Of a stretch of DNA of 64,000 bases, positions 7,748 to 16,680 are shown piece by piece. A model generated the notes under the pieces. The model was not told where the DNA came from. It did not search any database and was given only the letters and a program-made list of their open reading frames with translations. The stretch's first letter is position 1. Every line of letters begins with the position of its first letter. This DNA comes from Fructobacillus tropaeoli (GTDB lineage Bacteria > Bacillota > Bacilli > Lactobacillales > Lactobacillaceae): positions 1 through 64,000 of the forward strand of contig NZ_DF968083.1 of NCBI RefSeq assembly GCF_001047135.2, written 5' to 3'. The position numbers and the translations under genes are program-made.

Positions 7748-8698
7748 ATGCAAAGCGTACTATCCTTGTCAAAGGCAACCATTAAGAAATGTCAGGACTA
7801 CTATGCAGGTCACATGAAAGAATCAGCACCGGCTGGCGCACTCTTCCAGGCCCAAACAAATGAGACGACCATCACAGCTTACCATTCCGGTAAAGTGCTC
7901 TTCCAAGGCAAAAATGCCAATCTAGAGGCAAACCGGTGGGCTGATCAGCAATTAGACCTCAGTAAAAGGGGTGAAAAAAGAGTCAAGGTACGACCCCAGC
8001 AGGATCAACCTGGCCAAAATCTTCCTGCTGGCTTTCAAAATTGGAGCGTCATCGGTTCTGACGAAGTTGGTGCCGGGGCCTACTTTGGTCCACTAACAAC
8101 AGCGGCCGTTTATGTACCACAAGACCAAAATGCCTGGGTCAAAAGCCTTGGTATCGCTGATTCGAAGACACTGACCGACGAAAAAATTAAGGCCATGGCC
8201 CCTCAGATCATCGAACGCCTCCCGCACCACGTCGTCAACCTCATGCCGGATAAGTACAACCAATTGCAACAAAGCGGACAAAACGTGGTGGCAATGAAGG
8301 CCCTTTCGCACAACTTTGTTTTAGCAACCGTCCTCGGAAAAATCAGCCCGACAAAACCGGATGGTTTCTTAATTGACCAATTCGTCACACCCAATTCTTA
8401 TTTTCGCTATCTAAAAAAGAACCACCAGCAGCCAATCGTGGAAAATCAGGTCTACTTCACCACCAAGGGTGAGCGGTACCACCTAGCCGTCGCCGCGGCT
8501 TCTATTCTCGCCCGCTACGTCGAACTGATTTCAATGGCCGAACTGAGCCAGGAAGCCGGTATTCACCTACCAATCGGTGCTGGTAAGGAAGCAGACCGCG
8601 TTGCTAGCCGCCTTATCAAAGAGGGAAAAGACTTGAACCACTTTGCCAAGGTCCACTTCGCCAACACCAAAAAGGCTGAAAAATTAGCCCGCGGGTGA
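7748..8698 (+). CDS. rnhC: Ribonuclease HIII
   Basis: A 316-residue RNase HIII that cuts RNA in RNA-DNA hybrids. The N-terminal TBP-like substrate-binding domain (about 1-85) is followed by the RNase H fold starting at GSDEVGAGAYFGPL (catalytic Asp-Glu pair), with a second Asp in GIADSKTLTD, DQFVTPNSYFRYL and the C-terminal AAASILARY plus LPIGAGKEADRVA region. ATG at 7748 is taken as start because it matches the family N-terminus (about 300-313 residues); in-frame upstream sequence lies in the promoter. The binding site before it is weak. In Firmicutes rnhC is normally divergent from cvpA-mutS2, as here. Confidence 0.93.
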   Translation: MQSVLSLSKATIKKCQDYYAGHMKESAPAGALFQAQTNETTITAYHSGKVLFQGKNANLEANRWADQQLDLSKRGEKRVKVRPQQDQPGQNLPAGFQNWSVIGSDEVGAGAYFGPLTTAAVYVPQDQNAWVKSLGIADSKTLTDEKIKAMAPQIIERLPHHVVNLMPDKYNQLQQSGQNVVAMKALSHNFVLATVLGKISPTKPDGFLIDQFVTPNSYFRYLKKNHQQPIVENQVYFTTKGERYHLAVAAASILARYVELISMAELSQEAGIHLPIGAGKEADRVASRLIKEGKDLNHFAKVHFANTKKAEKLARG

Positions 8699-8797
8699 GT
8701 TAATGCTAGTGAGCGGTAAAAGGTTCCAGGAACTCTCGGTCGCTTAAACCAAAACACTCCCCCAAAGCGACTCTATTCCAAACCAAATTTTATCGAC

Positions 8798-8839
8798 AAG
8801 AAAACCACTAAGCAGAATCACCTGCCTAGTGGTTTTCTT
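8798..8839. terminator. Bidirectional terminator after rnhC
   Basis: A perfect 13-base stem AAGAAAACCACTA / TAGTGGTTTTCTT with T-rich flanks on both sides. It ends rnhC on plus and the YtxH/DUF948 pair on minus; its right end touches the minus-strand stop codon at 8839. Confidence 0.9.
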
Positions 8840-9144
8840 TACTTGTCATCGTTTAAAGACAAGTCGTGTTCACTAATTTCAATATCATTGCGGTCCTGAT
8901 CTTCCTGATCAACCACTTGATTGGCCAGTTCTGCCTTCTTAGCAGCCAAGGTTTCCTTGGCTTTCGAAACATAGGGCGCCAAATTGTCTTGAACGCGACT
9001 AGCAGCCTGCTTCGCCTGGTCGGCCTTCGCCTGAACCTTTTCTTTAAGCTCATCCTTTTGTTCTTCATGCATCAACTTGTAGGCCGCAGTGACACCAAGA
9101 CCAAACAAGAAACCAGCAAAAATGCCATTCGTTGCTTTTGACAT
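8839..9144 (-). CDS. YtxH domain-containing protein
   Basis: A 101-residue protein with one N-terminal hydrophobic helix (GIFAGFLFGLGVTAAYKLM, about residues 7-25) followed by a long charged helix rich in Lys, Glu and Ala (coiled-coil) and an acidic tail. This is the YtxH (gas vesicle-like) layout, linked in bacilli to general stress. GGAGG lies seven bases before the ATG. It follows the DUF948 gene by 13 bases, the usual YtxG-YtxH pairing, and the two probably form a membrane-associated unit. Molecular role unknown. Confidence 0.85.
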   Translation of the reverse strand: MSKATNGIFAGFLFGLGVTAAYKLMHEEQKDELKEKVQAKADQAKQAASRVQDNLAPYVSKAKETLAAKKAELANQVVDQEDQDRNDIEISEHDLSLNDDK

Positions 9145-9157
9145 AGCAATTCCTCCG

Positions 9158-9532
9158 TTACTTTTTATTTTTTTTAGAAAAGAGACCGAAAACCTTCGAC
9201 AATGCTAACGTAGCACCAGCCTTTGAGATTGTCCCCATCCCCGCTAAGTTATTTGATGCCTTTCGAACCGAACCATTCAAATCGGAAACTGTCTGTGATA
9301 AATCAGCAGCAGCCTGAACAGTAACGTCTAGCGTCGCCATCTTATCGTTGACATCATCCAACAACATGTTTGTGTTCGCCAAGACCTCGTTAGAAGAGCG
9401 GGCGATGGTATCGATATCAGTTGTCAAGATGCTGACCGATCGGGTTAATCGCAACAAAAAAATACCGATAAAAACAACCAAAAGCAAAAATGCTAAGGCA
9501 AAAATTAAAATTGAAAGTTCTCCAATAGTCAT
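9158..9532 (-). CDS. DUF948 domain-containing protein (YtxG-like)
   Basis: A 124-residue single-pass membrane protein: residues 4-28 are strongly hydrophobic (ILIFALAFLLLVVFIGIFLL), then a heptad-rich region resembling methyl-accepting proteins (SVSILTTDIDTIARSSNEV, MLLDDVNDKMATLD) and a basic C-terminus ending SKKNKK. That is the DUF948/YtxG pattern. AGAGGAG stands about ten bases before the ATG at 9532. It is co-transcribed with the YtxH-like gene downstream. Confidence 0.85.
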   Translation of the reverse strand: MTIGELSILIFALAFLLLVVFIGIFLLRLTRSVSILTTDIDTIARSSNEVLANTNMLLDDVNDKMATLDVTVQAAADLSQTVSDLNGSVRKASNNLAGMGTISKAGATLALSKVFGLFSKKNKK

Positions 9533-9581
9533 AAAGTGAGATTCTCCTCTCGTTTCAATAAAGGACAGGTGATTTGCTCCT

Positions 9582-9587
9582 ATTGTA
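9582..9587 (-). promoter_or_regulatory. Extended -10 promoter for the DUF948-YtxH pair
   Basis: On minus, TGC-TACAAT lies about 50 bases before the DUF948 start; the -35 position 17 bases upstream (CTGCAA) is weak. Confidence 0.55.
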
Positions 9588-9640
9588 GCAGACTTGAAAC
9601 ATTATTGCAGGCTCAGACATTAATTTAGTCCCTCAAATAA

Positions 9641-9660
9641 AAAAGCCCCAAAGGGCTTTT
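9641..9660 (-). terminator. Terminator after rny
   Basis: AAAAGCCC-CAAA-GGGCTTTT forms a perfect 8-base stem, followed on minus by T6. It lies directly after the rny stop codon. Confidence 0.9.
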
Positions 9661-9662
9661 CA

Positions 9663-11219
9663 TTAACGAGCGTAATCAACTGCTCTCGTTTCTCGAACAA
9701 CTGTCACCTTCACATGACCCGGATATTCGAGTTGTTCCTCGACTTCGGCCTTAATATCATGGGCCAAAACCGTTGCTTGAATGTCGGTCACCTTTGAAGG
9801 CTCAACAATCACGCGAACTTCTCGACCAGCTTGGATAGCATAGGCTGATTTAACACCCTGATAACCATCCGCAATATTTTCAAGGTCGGTCAGACGCTTC
9901 ACGTAGTTTTCAAGCGATTCTGATCGAGCACCTGGACGAGCAGCAGAAATTGCATCCGCAGCTGCGACCAAGTCTGCTAGTGGTGAAATTGCCTCCGTAT
10001 CGCCGTGGTGGGCGGCAATGGCATTCACAACCACTGGCTTTTCCTGATATTTCTCAGCTAAGCGAACGCCTAGTTCTACGTGAGAACCTTCAACTTCCGC
10101 ATCAACAGCCTTACCAATATCATGTAAGAGACCAGCACGCTTTGCTTGTGCAACATCCATTTTAAATTCGGCAGCCATCAAACCGGTAATCTTCGCCACT
10201 TCAATTGAGTGTTGCAAGACATTTTGTCCGTATGATGTCCGATAATTCATTCGACCAATTAACTTAATTAAGTCTGGGTGTAGGCCACGCAGTCCTAGTT
10301 CAAAGACGGCTTCCTCACCCTTTTGTCGAATATTTTCATCCATTTGGCGACGCGCCTTTTCAACAGCTTCTTCAATCTTAGCTGGGTTAATGCGCCCGTC
10401 AGAAATCAGAGCCTCTAAGGCGTTTTTAGCAATTTGGCGACGCAGGGGGTCAAACCCTGACAAGACAACTGACTCTGGCGTATCATCGATAATCAAATCA
10501 ATCCCAGTCAATGCCTCAAGCGTCCGAATGTTGCGGCCTTCACGACCAATAATCCGACCCTTCATCTCCTCACCAGGTAAGTTCACAACGGAAACCGTGA
10601 CATCTGAAACGGTGTCAGCAGCCGAACGCTGGATCGCTTCCACTACCACGTTCCTTGCCCGCTTTTCGCCCTCGCTTTTAGCATCAATTTCATACTCTTG
10701 AATCAAAGCTGCTCGTTCACGATCCAACTGAGCACTCGTTTCAGCTAGAATTTGATCCTTGGCCTGTTCTCGAGTCAATGCCGCAATTTCCTGCAACTTC
10801 TCTTCCTGTGCAGTCAAAGTAGCCTGTGCAGCATCAGCCTTTTTTGTGGCTTCTGCTAATTGGCTTTGTACCTGGTTCTCTTTTTGAATCAGCGAAGCAT
10901 CTCGCTGGTTCAAAGTTGCGTCTTTTTGATCCAAAGTATCTGTCCGGTCCTGCAGACGACTTTCTTGGGCTTCGACCTTTTTTTCCCGACCTGACAGTGA
11001 TTCAATCACTTCATGACGGTACTTTTGGGCCAAGTCCTTTGCGTCAACTTCTGCATCCCGTTTGATACTTTTGGCTTCATCATTTGCTTGTTTTAAAATG
11101 TTTGCTGCAACCTGCTTGGCGCTATTGAAACGCATCTTGTCTAAGATTTGTTTTACAAAATAGCCACCAGCCAAGCCGATTATCAAAGCAAAGAATGCTG
11201 AAATAATAATCATACCCAT
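9663..11219 (-). CDS. rny: Ribonuclease Y
   Basis: A 518-residue membrane-anchored endoribonuclease that starts mRNA decay in Firmicutes. Residues about 3-24 form the N-terminal transmembrane anchor, 35-185 a long coiled coil rich in Gln, Lys, Asp and Ala, 210-270 a KH domain ([16 protein letters not shown] at 225-228), and 335-430 the HD domain with the catalytic HDIGK at 366-370. Length matches B. subtilis RNase Y (520). AAGGA stands about ten bases before ATG 11219; a second ATG two codons on is also possible. It is monocistronic, with its own promoter and terminator. Confidence 0.96.
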   Translation of the reverse strand: MGMIIISAFFALIIGLAGGYFVKQILDKMRFNSAKQVAANILKQANDEAKSIKRDAEVDAKDLAQKYRHEVIESLSGREKKVEAQESRLQDRTDTLDQKDATLNQRDASLIQKENQVQSQLAEATKKADAAQATLTAQEEKLQEIAALTREQAKDQILAETSAQLDRERAALIQEYEIDAKSEGEKRARNVVVEAIQRSAADTVSDVTVSVVNLPGEEMKGRIIGREGRNIRTLEALTGIDLIIDDTPESVVLSGFDPLRRQIAKNALEALISDGRINPAKIEEAVEKARRQMDENIRQKGEEAVFELGLRGLHPDLIKLIGRMNYRTSYGQNVLQHSIEVAKITGLMAAEFKMDVAQAKRAGLLHDIGKAVDAEVEGSHVELGVRLAEKYQEKPVVVNAIAAHHGDTEAISPLADLVAAADAISAARPGARSESLENYVKRLTDLENIADGYQGVKSAYAIQAGREVRVIVEPSKVTDIQATVLAHDIKAEVEEQLEYPGHVKVTVVRETRAVDYAR

Positions 11220-11240
11220 CGTATTTTCTTCCTTTCAGCA

Positions 11241-11260
11241 GTGAATTTTTTTCAATTCAC
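11241..11260 (-). promoter_or_regulatory. Hairpin in the rny 5' leader
   Basis: GTGAATT and AATTCAC pair around a six-base T-rich loop between the rny promoter and its ribosome binding site. It could stabilise the leader or be a self-cleavage target; no function is proven. Confidence 0.4.
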
Positions 11261-11266
11261 AATTCT

Positions 11267-11295
11267 AGTATAGACAAAAATAGTCTTTGGGTCAA
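11267..11295 (-). promoter_or_regulatory. Promoter of rny
   Basis: On minus TTGACC and TATACT are 17 bases apart. The start falls some 40 bases before the rny ATG, leaving a short leader with a hairpin. Confidence 0.82.
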
Positions 11296-11384
11296 TTAGA
11301 AAAGAGAATGTCTTTTTCTTGTTTTTTTAAATAAAATATTTTAAAAATCTTCGATAAAATCAAAACAAAAGCACAATTAATGAA

Positions 11385-11423
11385 AACAGGTCTGTTCTTA
11401 AATGACACAAGAACAGACCTGTT
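11385..11423 (-). terminator. Terminator after smpB
   Basis: A perfect 15-base stem AACAGGTCTGTTCTT / AAGAACAGACCTGTT around a nine-base loop, followed on minus by TTTTCATT. The T run is short but the stem is very stable. It ends the rnr-smpB unit. Confidence 0.82.
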
Positions 11424-11427
11424 ATCC

Positions 11428-11892
11428 TTAATTTTTAAAACGACGATTTAAATCTCGTTCCTGGTCGCGCTTTTTAATTGATTGGCGCTTGTCATATTGC
11501 TTTTTTCCACGACCAACACCAATTAAAACCTTGGCAAAACCACGCTTCAGATAAACCTTCAACGGCACAATGGTTACCCCGGGTTCCTTTGCCAACCCGT
11601 TCAATCGGGCAATTTGTTTTTTGTGCAAAAGTAGCACCCGGTTGCGTAAAGGATCAACGTTAAATTGATTACCATTTTCATAGGCCGCAATATGAACATT
11701 GGTGAGGATTGCTTGACCATTGTTGATAGTCACAAAACCATCCCCAATCGTAATTTGACCGGCTCGAACTGATTTAATCTCGGTTCCAGTCAAAACAACC
11801 CCGGCCTCCAGGGTTTCTTCAATCGCATAGTTAAAGCGAGCCTTGCGGTTCTGCGCCAGGGCTGGATCGTCTTTGATTTTCTTTTTGGCCAT
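11428..11892 (-). CDS. smpB: SsrA-binding protein SmpB
   Basis: A 154-residue tmRNA-binding protein, essential for trans-translation rescue of stalled ribosomes. The OB-fold core shows [31 protein letters not shown] and [12 protein letters not shown]; the C-terminal basic tail [19 protein letters not shown] reaches into the decoding centre. ATG at 11892 has AAGGGA upstream. It follows rnr by 31 bases, the usual secG-rnr-smpB order in Firmicutes. The tmRNA gene ssrA is not in this window. Confidence 0.95.
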   Translation of the reverse strand: MAKKKIKDDPALAQNRKARFNYAIEETLEAGVVLTGTEIKSVRAGQITIGDGFVTINNGQAILTNVHIAAYENGNQFNVDPLRNRVLLLHKKQIARLNGLAKEPGVTIVPLKVYLKRGFAKVLIGVGRGKKQYDKRQSIKKRDQERDLNRRFKN

Positions 11893-11923
11893 CCGGCTTC
11901 CCTTCTGCAAGTTTTAAAACTGC

Positions 11924-14419
11924 TTACTTTCGATGGTTAACCTTAAATTGGTGTTTCCCGTTACTTGAGCCATTCTTTTGTTGGCCTGGTTTGGTTGAGT
12001 GATTCGAGTTATGACCACTAACACTACGATTACCACCGTGATTGCGTTGTTGGCTACCAGCTGGCTTCTGACCGTTCTGGCCGCCATGGTGACGGTTACC
12101 GCTACCGGAACGGTTATTTGAACCATGACCGTTCGACTTCTGGCTAGAGCCGTTCCCATGACCAGCACCCTTATTCTGGCCACCACGACGGTTGCCACGA
12201 CCATTGCGGTCACGGCCAAACTTCCCCTGATTTTGTTGTGGTACCCGAATATCGGTCGTTGGTGCTTCCTCAGGATTCAAGAGCACAAAGTCAACAGTTG
12301 ATTCTTCCTTATTGGCACGAATGACCTTGATTTTGACCTTTTGACCAATCTGGAAAATATGGTGCTTTGAACGACCAATTAGAGCAGCATGCTTTTCATC
12401 GTACTCATAGTGGTCATCCGTTAGGTTTGAGATATGGACCAAACCTTCGACCGTGTTTTCCAGGGAAACAAAGAGGCCAAACTTGAGGGCAGCATTGACA
12501 ACACCATCGTATTCCATGCCAACCTTGTCTTCCATGTACTCGGCCTTCTTCATCGAATCAACTAATCGTTCCGTATCGATGGCCCGACGTTCACGCGTTG
12601 AGGTATCAATTCCAATCTGTCCCAATGAAGAGGCATACTTTTCTTGCGCTTCAGCACCTGTACCATTTTTGGCATACCACTTAATTAAGCGGTGAACAGT
12701 CAGATCAGGATAACGCCGGATTGGTGAGGTGTAGTGCGTATAGTAATCAGCACCAAGACCAAAGTGGCCCAGTGGTTCCGGTGAATACTTGGCCTGCTTC
12801 ATTGCTCGTAGCATCATCGTTGAAATCATTTGCTCGGCTGGATCATCTTTGACTTGCTCCATCAAGGTCTGCAACATCATTGGCGTAACCTTGGCAGGAT
12901 CTCCCTTGACAGGGTGTCCTAAAGCCTTACTAAACTCGAAGAAGGACTGTGCCCGTTCTTCATCTGGCACTTCGTGAATTCGATAAAGGAACGGTACTTT
13001 CAGACGGTCATAGTGTTCAGCCACGGTTTCATTGGCCGCCAACATAAATGATTCAATCATTCTTTCGGCCGTCCCTCGTTCGCGGACAACCACGTCAATC
13101 GCCTTCCCGTTTTCATCAACGACAATTGAGGCTTCTGGCGTATCGAATTCAATCGCACCACGGCGAACACGCTTTTGATACAAAATTTGGTGTAACTCAC
13201 CCATTTGATCAAACATGTCAGTCAAACCGCTGTACTCTTCTCGGGTCTGATCATCCCCGGCCAAGATTTCGTTCACGGCCGTATAGGTCATTCGTGCATG
13301 AGAACGAATGACTGATTGCTTAATTTCATGCTTGACAACCTGGCCTTCGCGGTTAATTTCCATCTCCACGGACATAGCCAAGCGGTTGACGTCTGGGTTT
13401 AAAGAAGCAATCCCATTTGACAACTTTTGCGGTAGCATTGGAATTACTCGGTCTGTCAAATAGACAGACGTTCCTCGGTTGTAAGCTTCCTTATCGATGG
13501 CTGAACCAGGACGAACATAGTGAGAAACATCCGCAATATGGACACCAAGGTGGTAATTGCCGTTATCCTTTTTCCAGACTACGACGGCATCGTCAATATC
13601 CTTGGTGTCGGCACCATCAATCGTTACCAATGGTTGGTCAGTAATATCCTGACGGCCTTGATAATCTTCTTCCAACACTTCATTTGGAATCGCATCGGCC
13701 TCAGCCATGACCTCATCGGGGAAGTGGTTCGGTACCTTCTTATTTTCAACAATTTGCATGATATCCATGCCGGGTTCATTTTCATAACCCAAAATTTGGG
13801 TCACGGAAACCAAAAGTTGCTTAGGGTGAACACGGTCAGCAAAGCGGTCGACTTCTGCCACCACTACCTGGCCATCGTGCAATTCTAAGCCATCCTTAGC
13901 TTTTTGCACCAAAACCTGATAAGAGCCCGCCTTCTTATCGTTTAAACGAATTTGACCCAGGGCCCCCTCTTGTTGTGAGCCTGCCGTATAAATGCCAACA
14001 AGGCGTTGGTAGGCATGGTCAATAATTTCTTCAACGCGGCCTTCAGGACCGCGGTCTTCAGACTGTGCCGGTTTCACCATCGAAACGCGAACAGTATCGC
14101 CTTGCATTGCCTGGCCAGTATTGTCAGGGGCGATAAAGTAGTCGGGTAAGTTTTCATCATAGCGGACAAAGCCAAAGCCCTTGTCATTGGCCTTAAATTC
14201 ACCCTCAATTTCACCGCTTACTGCTTGGTATTGATAGGCATCGCCCACCTGCTTAGCCATCTTAGAAACGACCATCTGGTCCAAGACCCCAACTACCTGT
14301 CTGTAACCGGCTGCATCATTCATGCGCAGACCGTCAGCCAAGTTTTGTGCCGTAAAGGCCTGAGTTGAATTGGCCTTCAAAAAGCCCGCGATTTGTTCTT
14401 TTAATTGTTTTAATTCCAT
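11924..14419 (-). CDS. rnr: Ribonuclease R (3'-5' exoribonuclease)
   Basis: An 831-residue RNase R. An N-terminal winged-helix segment (1-60) precedes cold-shock domains (about 70-230), the RNB catalytic domain starting near 265 with DGADTKDIDDA (268-278, catalytic aspartates) and RRYPDLTVHR, and an S1 domain (about 640-725: GVVNAALKFGLFVSLENTVE, EGLVHISN). The last 95 residues are a Gly/Asn/His/Ser/Gln-rich basic tail, longer than in most homologs. The nearest purine-rich site (AGGAGA) is about 15 bases before the ATG, unusually far. It lies between secG and smpB. Confidence 0.95.
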   Translation of the reverse strand: MELKQLKEQIAGFLKANSTQAFTAQNLADGLRMNDAAGYRQVVGVLDQMVVSKMAKQVGDAYQYQAVSGEIEGEFKANDKGFGFVRYDENLPDYFIAPDNTGQAMQGDTVRVSMVKPAQSEDRGPEGRVEEIIDHAYQRLVGIYTAGSQQEGALGQIRLNDKKAGSYQVLVQKAKDGLELHDGQVVVAEVDRFADRVHPKQLLVSVTQILGYENEPGMDIMQIVENKKVPNHFPDEVMAEADAIPNEVLEEDYQGRQDITDQPLVTIDGADTKDIDDAVVVWKKDNGNYHLGVHIADVSHYVRPGSAIDKEAYNRGTSVYLTDRVIPMLPQKLSNGIASLNPDVNRLAMSVEMEINREGQVVKHEIKQSVIRSHARMTYTAVNEILAGDDQTREEYSGLTDMFDQMGELHQILYQKRVRRGAIEFDTPEASIVVDENGKAIDVVVRERGTAERMIESFMLAANETVAEHYDRLKVPFLYRIHEVPDEERAQSFFEFSKALGHPVKGDPAKVTPMMLQTLMEQVKDDPAEQMISTMMLRAMKQAKYSPEPLGHFGLGADYYTHYTSPIRRYPDLTVHRLIKWYAKNGTGAEAQEKYASSLGQIGIDTSTRERRAIDTERLVDSMKKAEYMEDKVGMEYDGVVNAALKFGLFVSLENTVEGLVHISNLTDDHYEYDEKHAALIGRSKHHIFQIGQKVKIKVIRANKEESTVDFVLLNPEEAPTTDIRVPQQNQGKFGRDRNGRGNRRGGQNKGAGHGNGSSQKSNGHGSNNRSGSGNRHHGGQNGQKPAGSQQRNHGGNRSVSGHNSNHSTKPGQQKNGSSNGKHQFKVNHRK

Positions 14420-14458
14420 TATTTTCTTAATGTTCTCCTAAAAATGGTAAATAAAAAA

Positions 14459-14482
14459 TCAGTCTACAAAAAAGTAAACTGA
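14459..14482 (-). terminator. Weak terminator/attenuator between secG and rnr
   Basis: On minus TCAGT-TTAC pairs with GTA-ACTGA around a T6 loop, with one mismatch, followed by T6. It may cause partial termination between secG and rnr. Confidence 0.55.
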
Positions 14483-14490
14483 CCTTTCAA

Positions 14491-14727
14491 TTAATGAGCG
14501 GCAATATACATCAAGGCCAAGGCAATAATGAACCAGATGGCTCCCAAAATGGTTGTTGCCCGACGCAACACGGCTTCAAAGCCGCGTGACTTTCGCTCGG
14601 TAAATAAATCGGCTGCTCCACCAGACAAAGCTGACAAAGCATCCTGTTGTTTGCTTGGCTGCATCATGACTGTCACGACTAACAGAAAACCGACAACCAG
14701 CAAAAGGATGGTGAGAATATTCGTCAC
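14491..14727 (-). CDS. secG: Preprotein translocase subunit SecG
   Basis: A 78-residue SecG, a small partner of SecYE. Two hydrophobic helices (about 1-25 and 53-75) flank the conserved cytoplasmic loop MMQPSKQQDALSALSGGA. The start is taken as GTG at 14727, eight bases after GGAGG; the in-frame GTG at 14742 has no binding site and the family length (75-80) supports the shorter form. It precedes rnr and smpB, as in most Firmicutes. Confidence 0.92.
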   Translation of the reverse strand: MTNILTILLLVVGFLLVVTVMMQPSKQQDALSALSGGAADLFTERKSRGFEAVLRRATTILGAIWFIIALALMYIAAH

Positions 14728-14761
14728 AATGACCGCCTCCACTCGCTATTTCATATTTCTT

Positions 14762-14790
14762 AGTATAGCAGAACTCGCCTTAATTTCCAA
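14762..14790 (-). promoter_or_regulatory. Promoter of the secG-rnr-smpB unit
   Basis: On minus TTGGAA and TATACT (extended, TGC before the -10) are 17 bases apart. The -35 lies inside the last codons of the upstream methyltransferase gene. Confidence 0.75.
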
Positions 14791-15553
14791 GGCTCAGCCG
14801 GAACATCAAAATTCCGCCAGCCACGGCAACGTTCAATGATTCTGCTTGACCCAAAATTGGAATGTAGAGGTTAGCCGTTGTCTTCTTGGCGAATTCAGGG
14901 TTAATGCCCTGACCTTCATTTCCAACAATCAAAGCACCAGCCGACAACCCTTGAATTTCTTGGTATGGCTTGGCTTCCTCATTCAATTCGGAACCGTAAA
15001 CGGGCAAGTTGTTGTCTTCAAAAGCAGTAATCCAATCGTTTAGGTCCCCCTGCAAAACTTCCAAATGGAAGTGTGAACCTTGCATAGCACGAACAACCTT
15101 CGGTGCATAGGCATCAGCAGTTCCTTCACCCAAAACAACTCCCTTAAAGCCAGCAGCATCCGCTGTTCGGATTAAGGTCCCAACGTTCCCTGGATCTTGG
15201 ATGGCATCCAAGAAGAGCCAAAGGCCATCATGGACATAGGCAGGATCAAAAGTCTTTTCAGGTAAGGTTACTTCGGCAAAGATTCCCTGTGGCGTCTTTG
15301 ACCCAGCAATATGGACAGCAACTTCCTTTGAAATTTCAAAGGCAGGCACACCATGGGGAACATCTGGCAAGTGTTCTGCCATCTGCTCTTCTGTTGCCAT
15401 GATAGCGTGGAACTTTGCCCCCGCTTTGATAGCTTCCTGCACTAGGTGCCAGCCATCAAGCAAGTAAGTCTTTTGCTCAAGCCGTCCCTTTTTTGTGGCT
15501 AACTTGGCCCAAGCTTTCACTTTGGCATTTTGTTTGGATAAAATTCGTTCCAT
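14780..15553 (-). CDS. TrmH/SpoU family rRNA or tRNA 2'-O-methyltransferase
   Basis: A 257-residue SPOUT methyltransferase that uses S-adenosylmethionine. The N-terminal substrate-binding part (about 1-95) starts MERILSKQNAKVKAWAKLAT; the SPOUT domain shows the three motifs QDPGNVGTLIRTADAAGF, GALIVGNEGQGI and IPILGQAESLNVAVAGGI, which form the trefoil knot. The exact RNA target cannot be told. AAAGGA lies before the ATG. It is followed by secG and preceded by yidC at 17 bases; in many Firmicutes acylphosphatase lies between these two, here it does not. Confidence 0.9.
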   Translation of the reverse strand: MERILSKQNAKVKAWAKLATKKGRLEQKTYLLDGWHLVQEAIKAGAKFHAIMATEEQMAEHLPDVPHGVPAFEISKEVAVHIAGSKTPQGIFAEVTLPEKTFDPAYVHDGLWLFLDAIQDPGNVGTLIRTADAAGFKGVVLGEGTADAYAPKVVRAMQGSHFHLEVLQGDLNDWITAFEDNNLPVYGSELNEEAKPYQEIQGLSAGALIVGNEGQGINPEFAKKTTANLYIPILGQAESLNVAVAGGILMFRLSLGN

Positions 15554-15570
15554 TATATGTCCTTTATTAA

Positions 15571-16518
15571 TTATTTCTCGTTCCGGCGTTGTTGCTTGCC
15601 GGCATTTCGTGGGCCAGATTGTTGGCTCTTGTCATCATTTGTTACATCTCGAGGGCGCAAATCTTCGGGGCGAACACGATTCTGATTTGTCCCAAAGGCA
15701 GCGGAAGCTGGTTGGCTCAACAAATCATCGGCACCCTTTTTAAGAACAAAGTTCTTATCCACGTCGTCCTCTAACTTAGCATACATCAAATGCACGATGA
15801 ATGCTTGCAAAACAACGGTAATTCCACCAACAATAAAGTAAAGACCCAAGGCCCCAGATGAAATCAGGGTAATCCCAGCAATCATTACTGGTGAAATCCA
15901 CAACATTTGTCCGGCTGTCTTCTTTTGTTCAGCTGGCATGTGAATCAATGACAAGTATGCTTGAGCGGCATAGATCACAAAGACGACCAGTGACAGCAAG
16001 ATTTCAGGCTTTGACAAAGGTAAACCAAAGAAGGTAGCCGTCTTCAGGCCATCAGCGTGTTGGATAGCCAGGTACAAACCAGAAAAGATTGGCAATTGAA
16101 TGGCCATCGTCAACCAGGAAATCCCACCGGTCATCGAAACACCATTCTCACGGTACAAGGACATTGAGGCCATCGAAGCCGCCTGCTGCTCTTCTGGTGT
16201 CTTGGCACTCTTCACAGCCGCTTGAACCTTTTCCAACTCTGGTCGCAACTTTTGCATCTTTAATGATGACTTTGTCGTGTTAATTTGTTGGTTAACAAAA
16301 ATTGGCAACAGGATTAAACGAATAATCGCCGTTAAGATAATAATGGCCCAACCAATGGCGTTGACACCGCCGACCCACTTGGCAATCTCCGTCAAAATGT
16401 GAGCAATTGGTGTCGAAACAAACCGATACATTCGGCCATGAACGCCGTAACCACCGGTCATTAAGTAGATATCTAACAGGACAAACAAAATCGTGAATGT
16501 CCGCTTTGCTGATTTCAT
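15571..16518 (-). CDS. yidC: YidC/Oxa1 membrane protein insertase
   Basis: A 315-residue insertase that helps proteins enter the membrane with or without SecYEG. The conserved core is present: NAIGWAIIILTAIIRLILLP with the essential Arg, the cytoplasmic hairpin (KMQKLRPELEKVQA), YRENGVSMTGG, LPIFSGLYLAIQ and three further membrane helices, then a charged C-terminal tail. Unlike most Gram-positive YidC proteins the N-terminal segment (LLDIYLMTGGYG) has no cysteine after the hydrophobic stretch, so a lipoprotein anchor is not expected. AGAGGA lies eight bases before the ATG. Confidence 0.93.
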   Translation of the reverse strand: MKSAKRTFTILFVLLDIYLMTGGYGVHGRMYRFVSTPIAHILTEIAKWVGGVNAIGWAIIILTAIIRLILLPIFVNQQINTTKSSLKMQKLRPELEKVQAAVKSAKTPEEQQAASMASMSLYRENGVSMTGGISWLTMAIQLPIFSGLYLAIQHADGLKTATFFGLPLSKPEILLSLVVFVIYAAQAYLSLIHMPAEQKKTAGQMLWISPVMIAGITLISSGALGLYFIVGGITVVLQAFIVHLMYAKLEDDVDKNFVLKKGADDLLSQPASAAFGTNQNRVRPEDLRPRDVTNDDKSQQSGPRNAGKQQRRNEK

Positions 16519-16557
16519 GAAAAAATTCCTCTTTTAATAATTTAATTAGTCTTAAAC

Positions 16558-16563
16558 ATTATA
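16558..16563 (-). promoter_or_regulatory. Extended -10 promoter of yidC
   Basis: On minus TGT-TATAAT lies about 40 bases before the yidC start; no good -35 is seen. Confidence 0.55.
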
Positions 16564-16605
16564 ACAAGAATGTTCGCGAAAAACTTTCTTTTCTGAATAC
16601 AAATA

Positions 16606-16680
16606 AAAAAGACTAGTTCGTTGATACGCCAGAACTCCCAAAATTGGAAGTTAATAGCCAATCAGCCAATCAGTCTTTTT
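16606..16680 (-). terminator. Terminator after the two-component system
   Basis: AAAAAGACT and AGTCTTTTT pair across a 57-base insert that itself folds (ACT-C-CCAA...TTGG-A-AGT). On minus it is followed by T6. It overlaps the kinase stop codon. Confidence 0.6.

Noticed and set aside
16570-16585. Possible LexA box CGAACATTCTTGTT upstream of yidC
   Set aside because: Only one half matches CGAAC; the other half is TTGTT instead of GTTCG.
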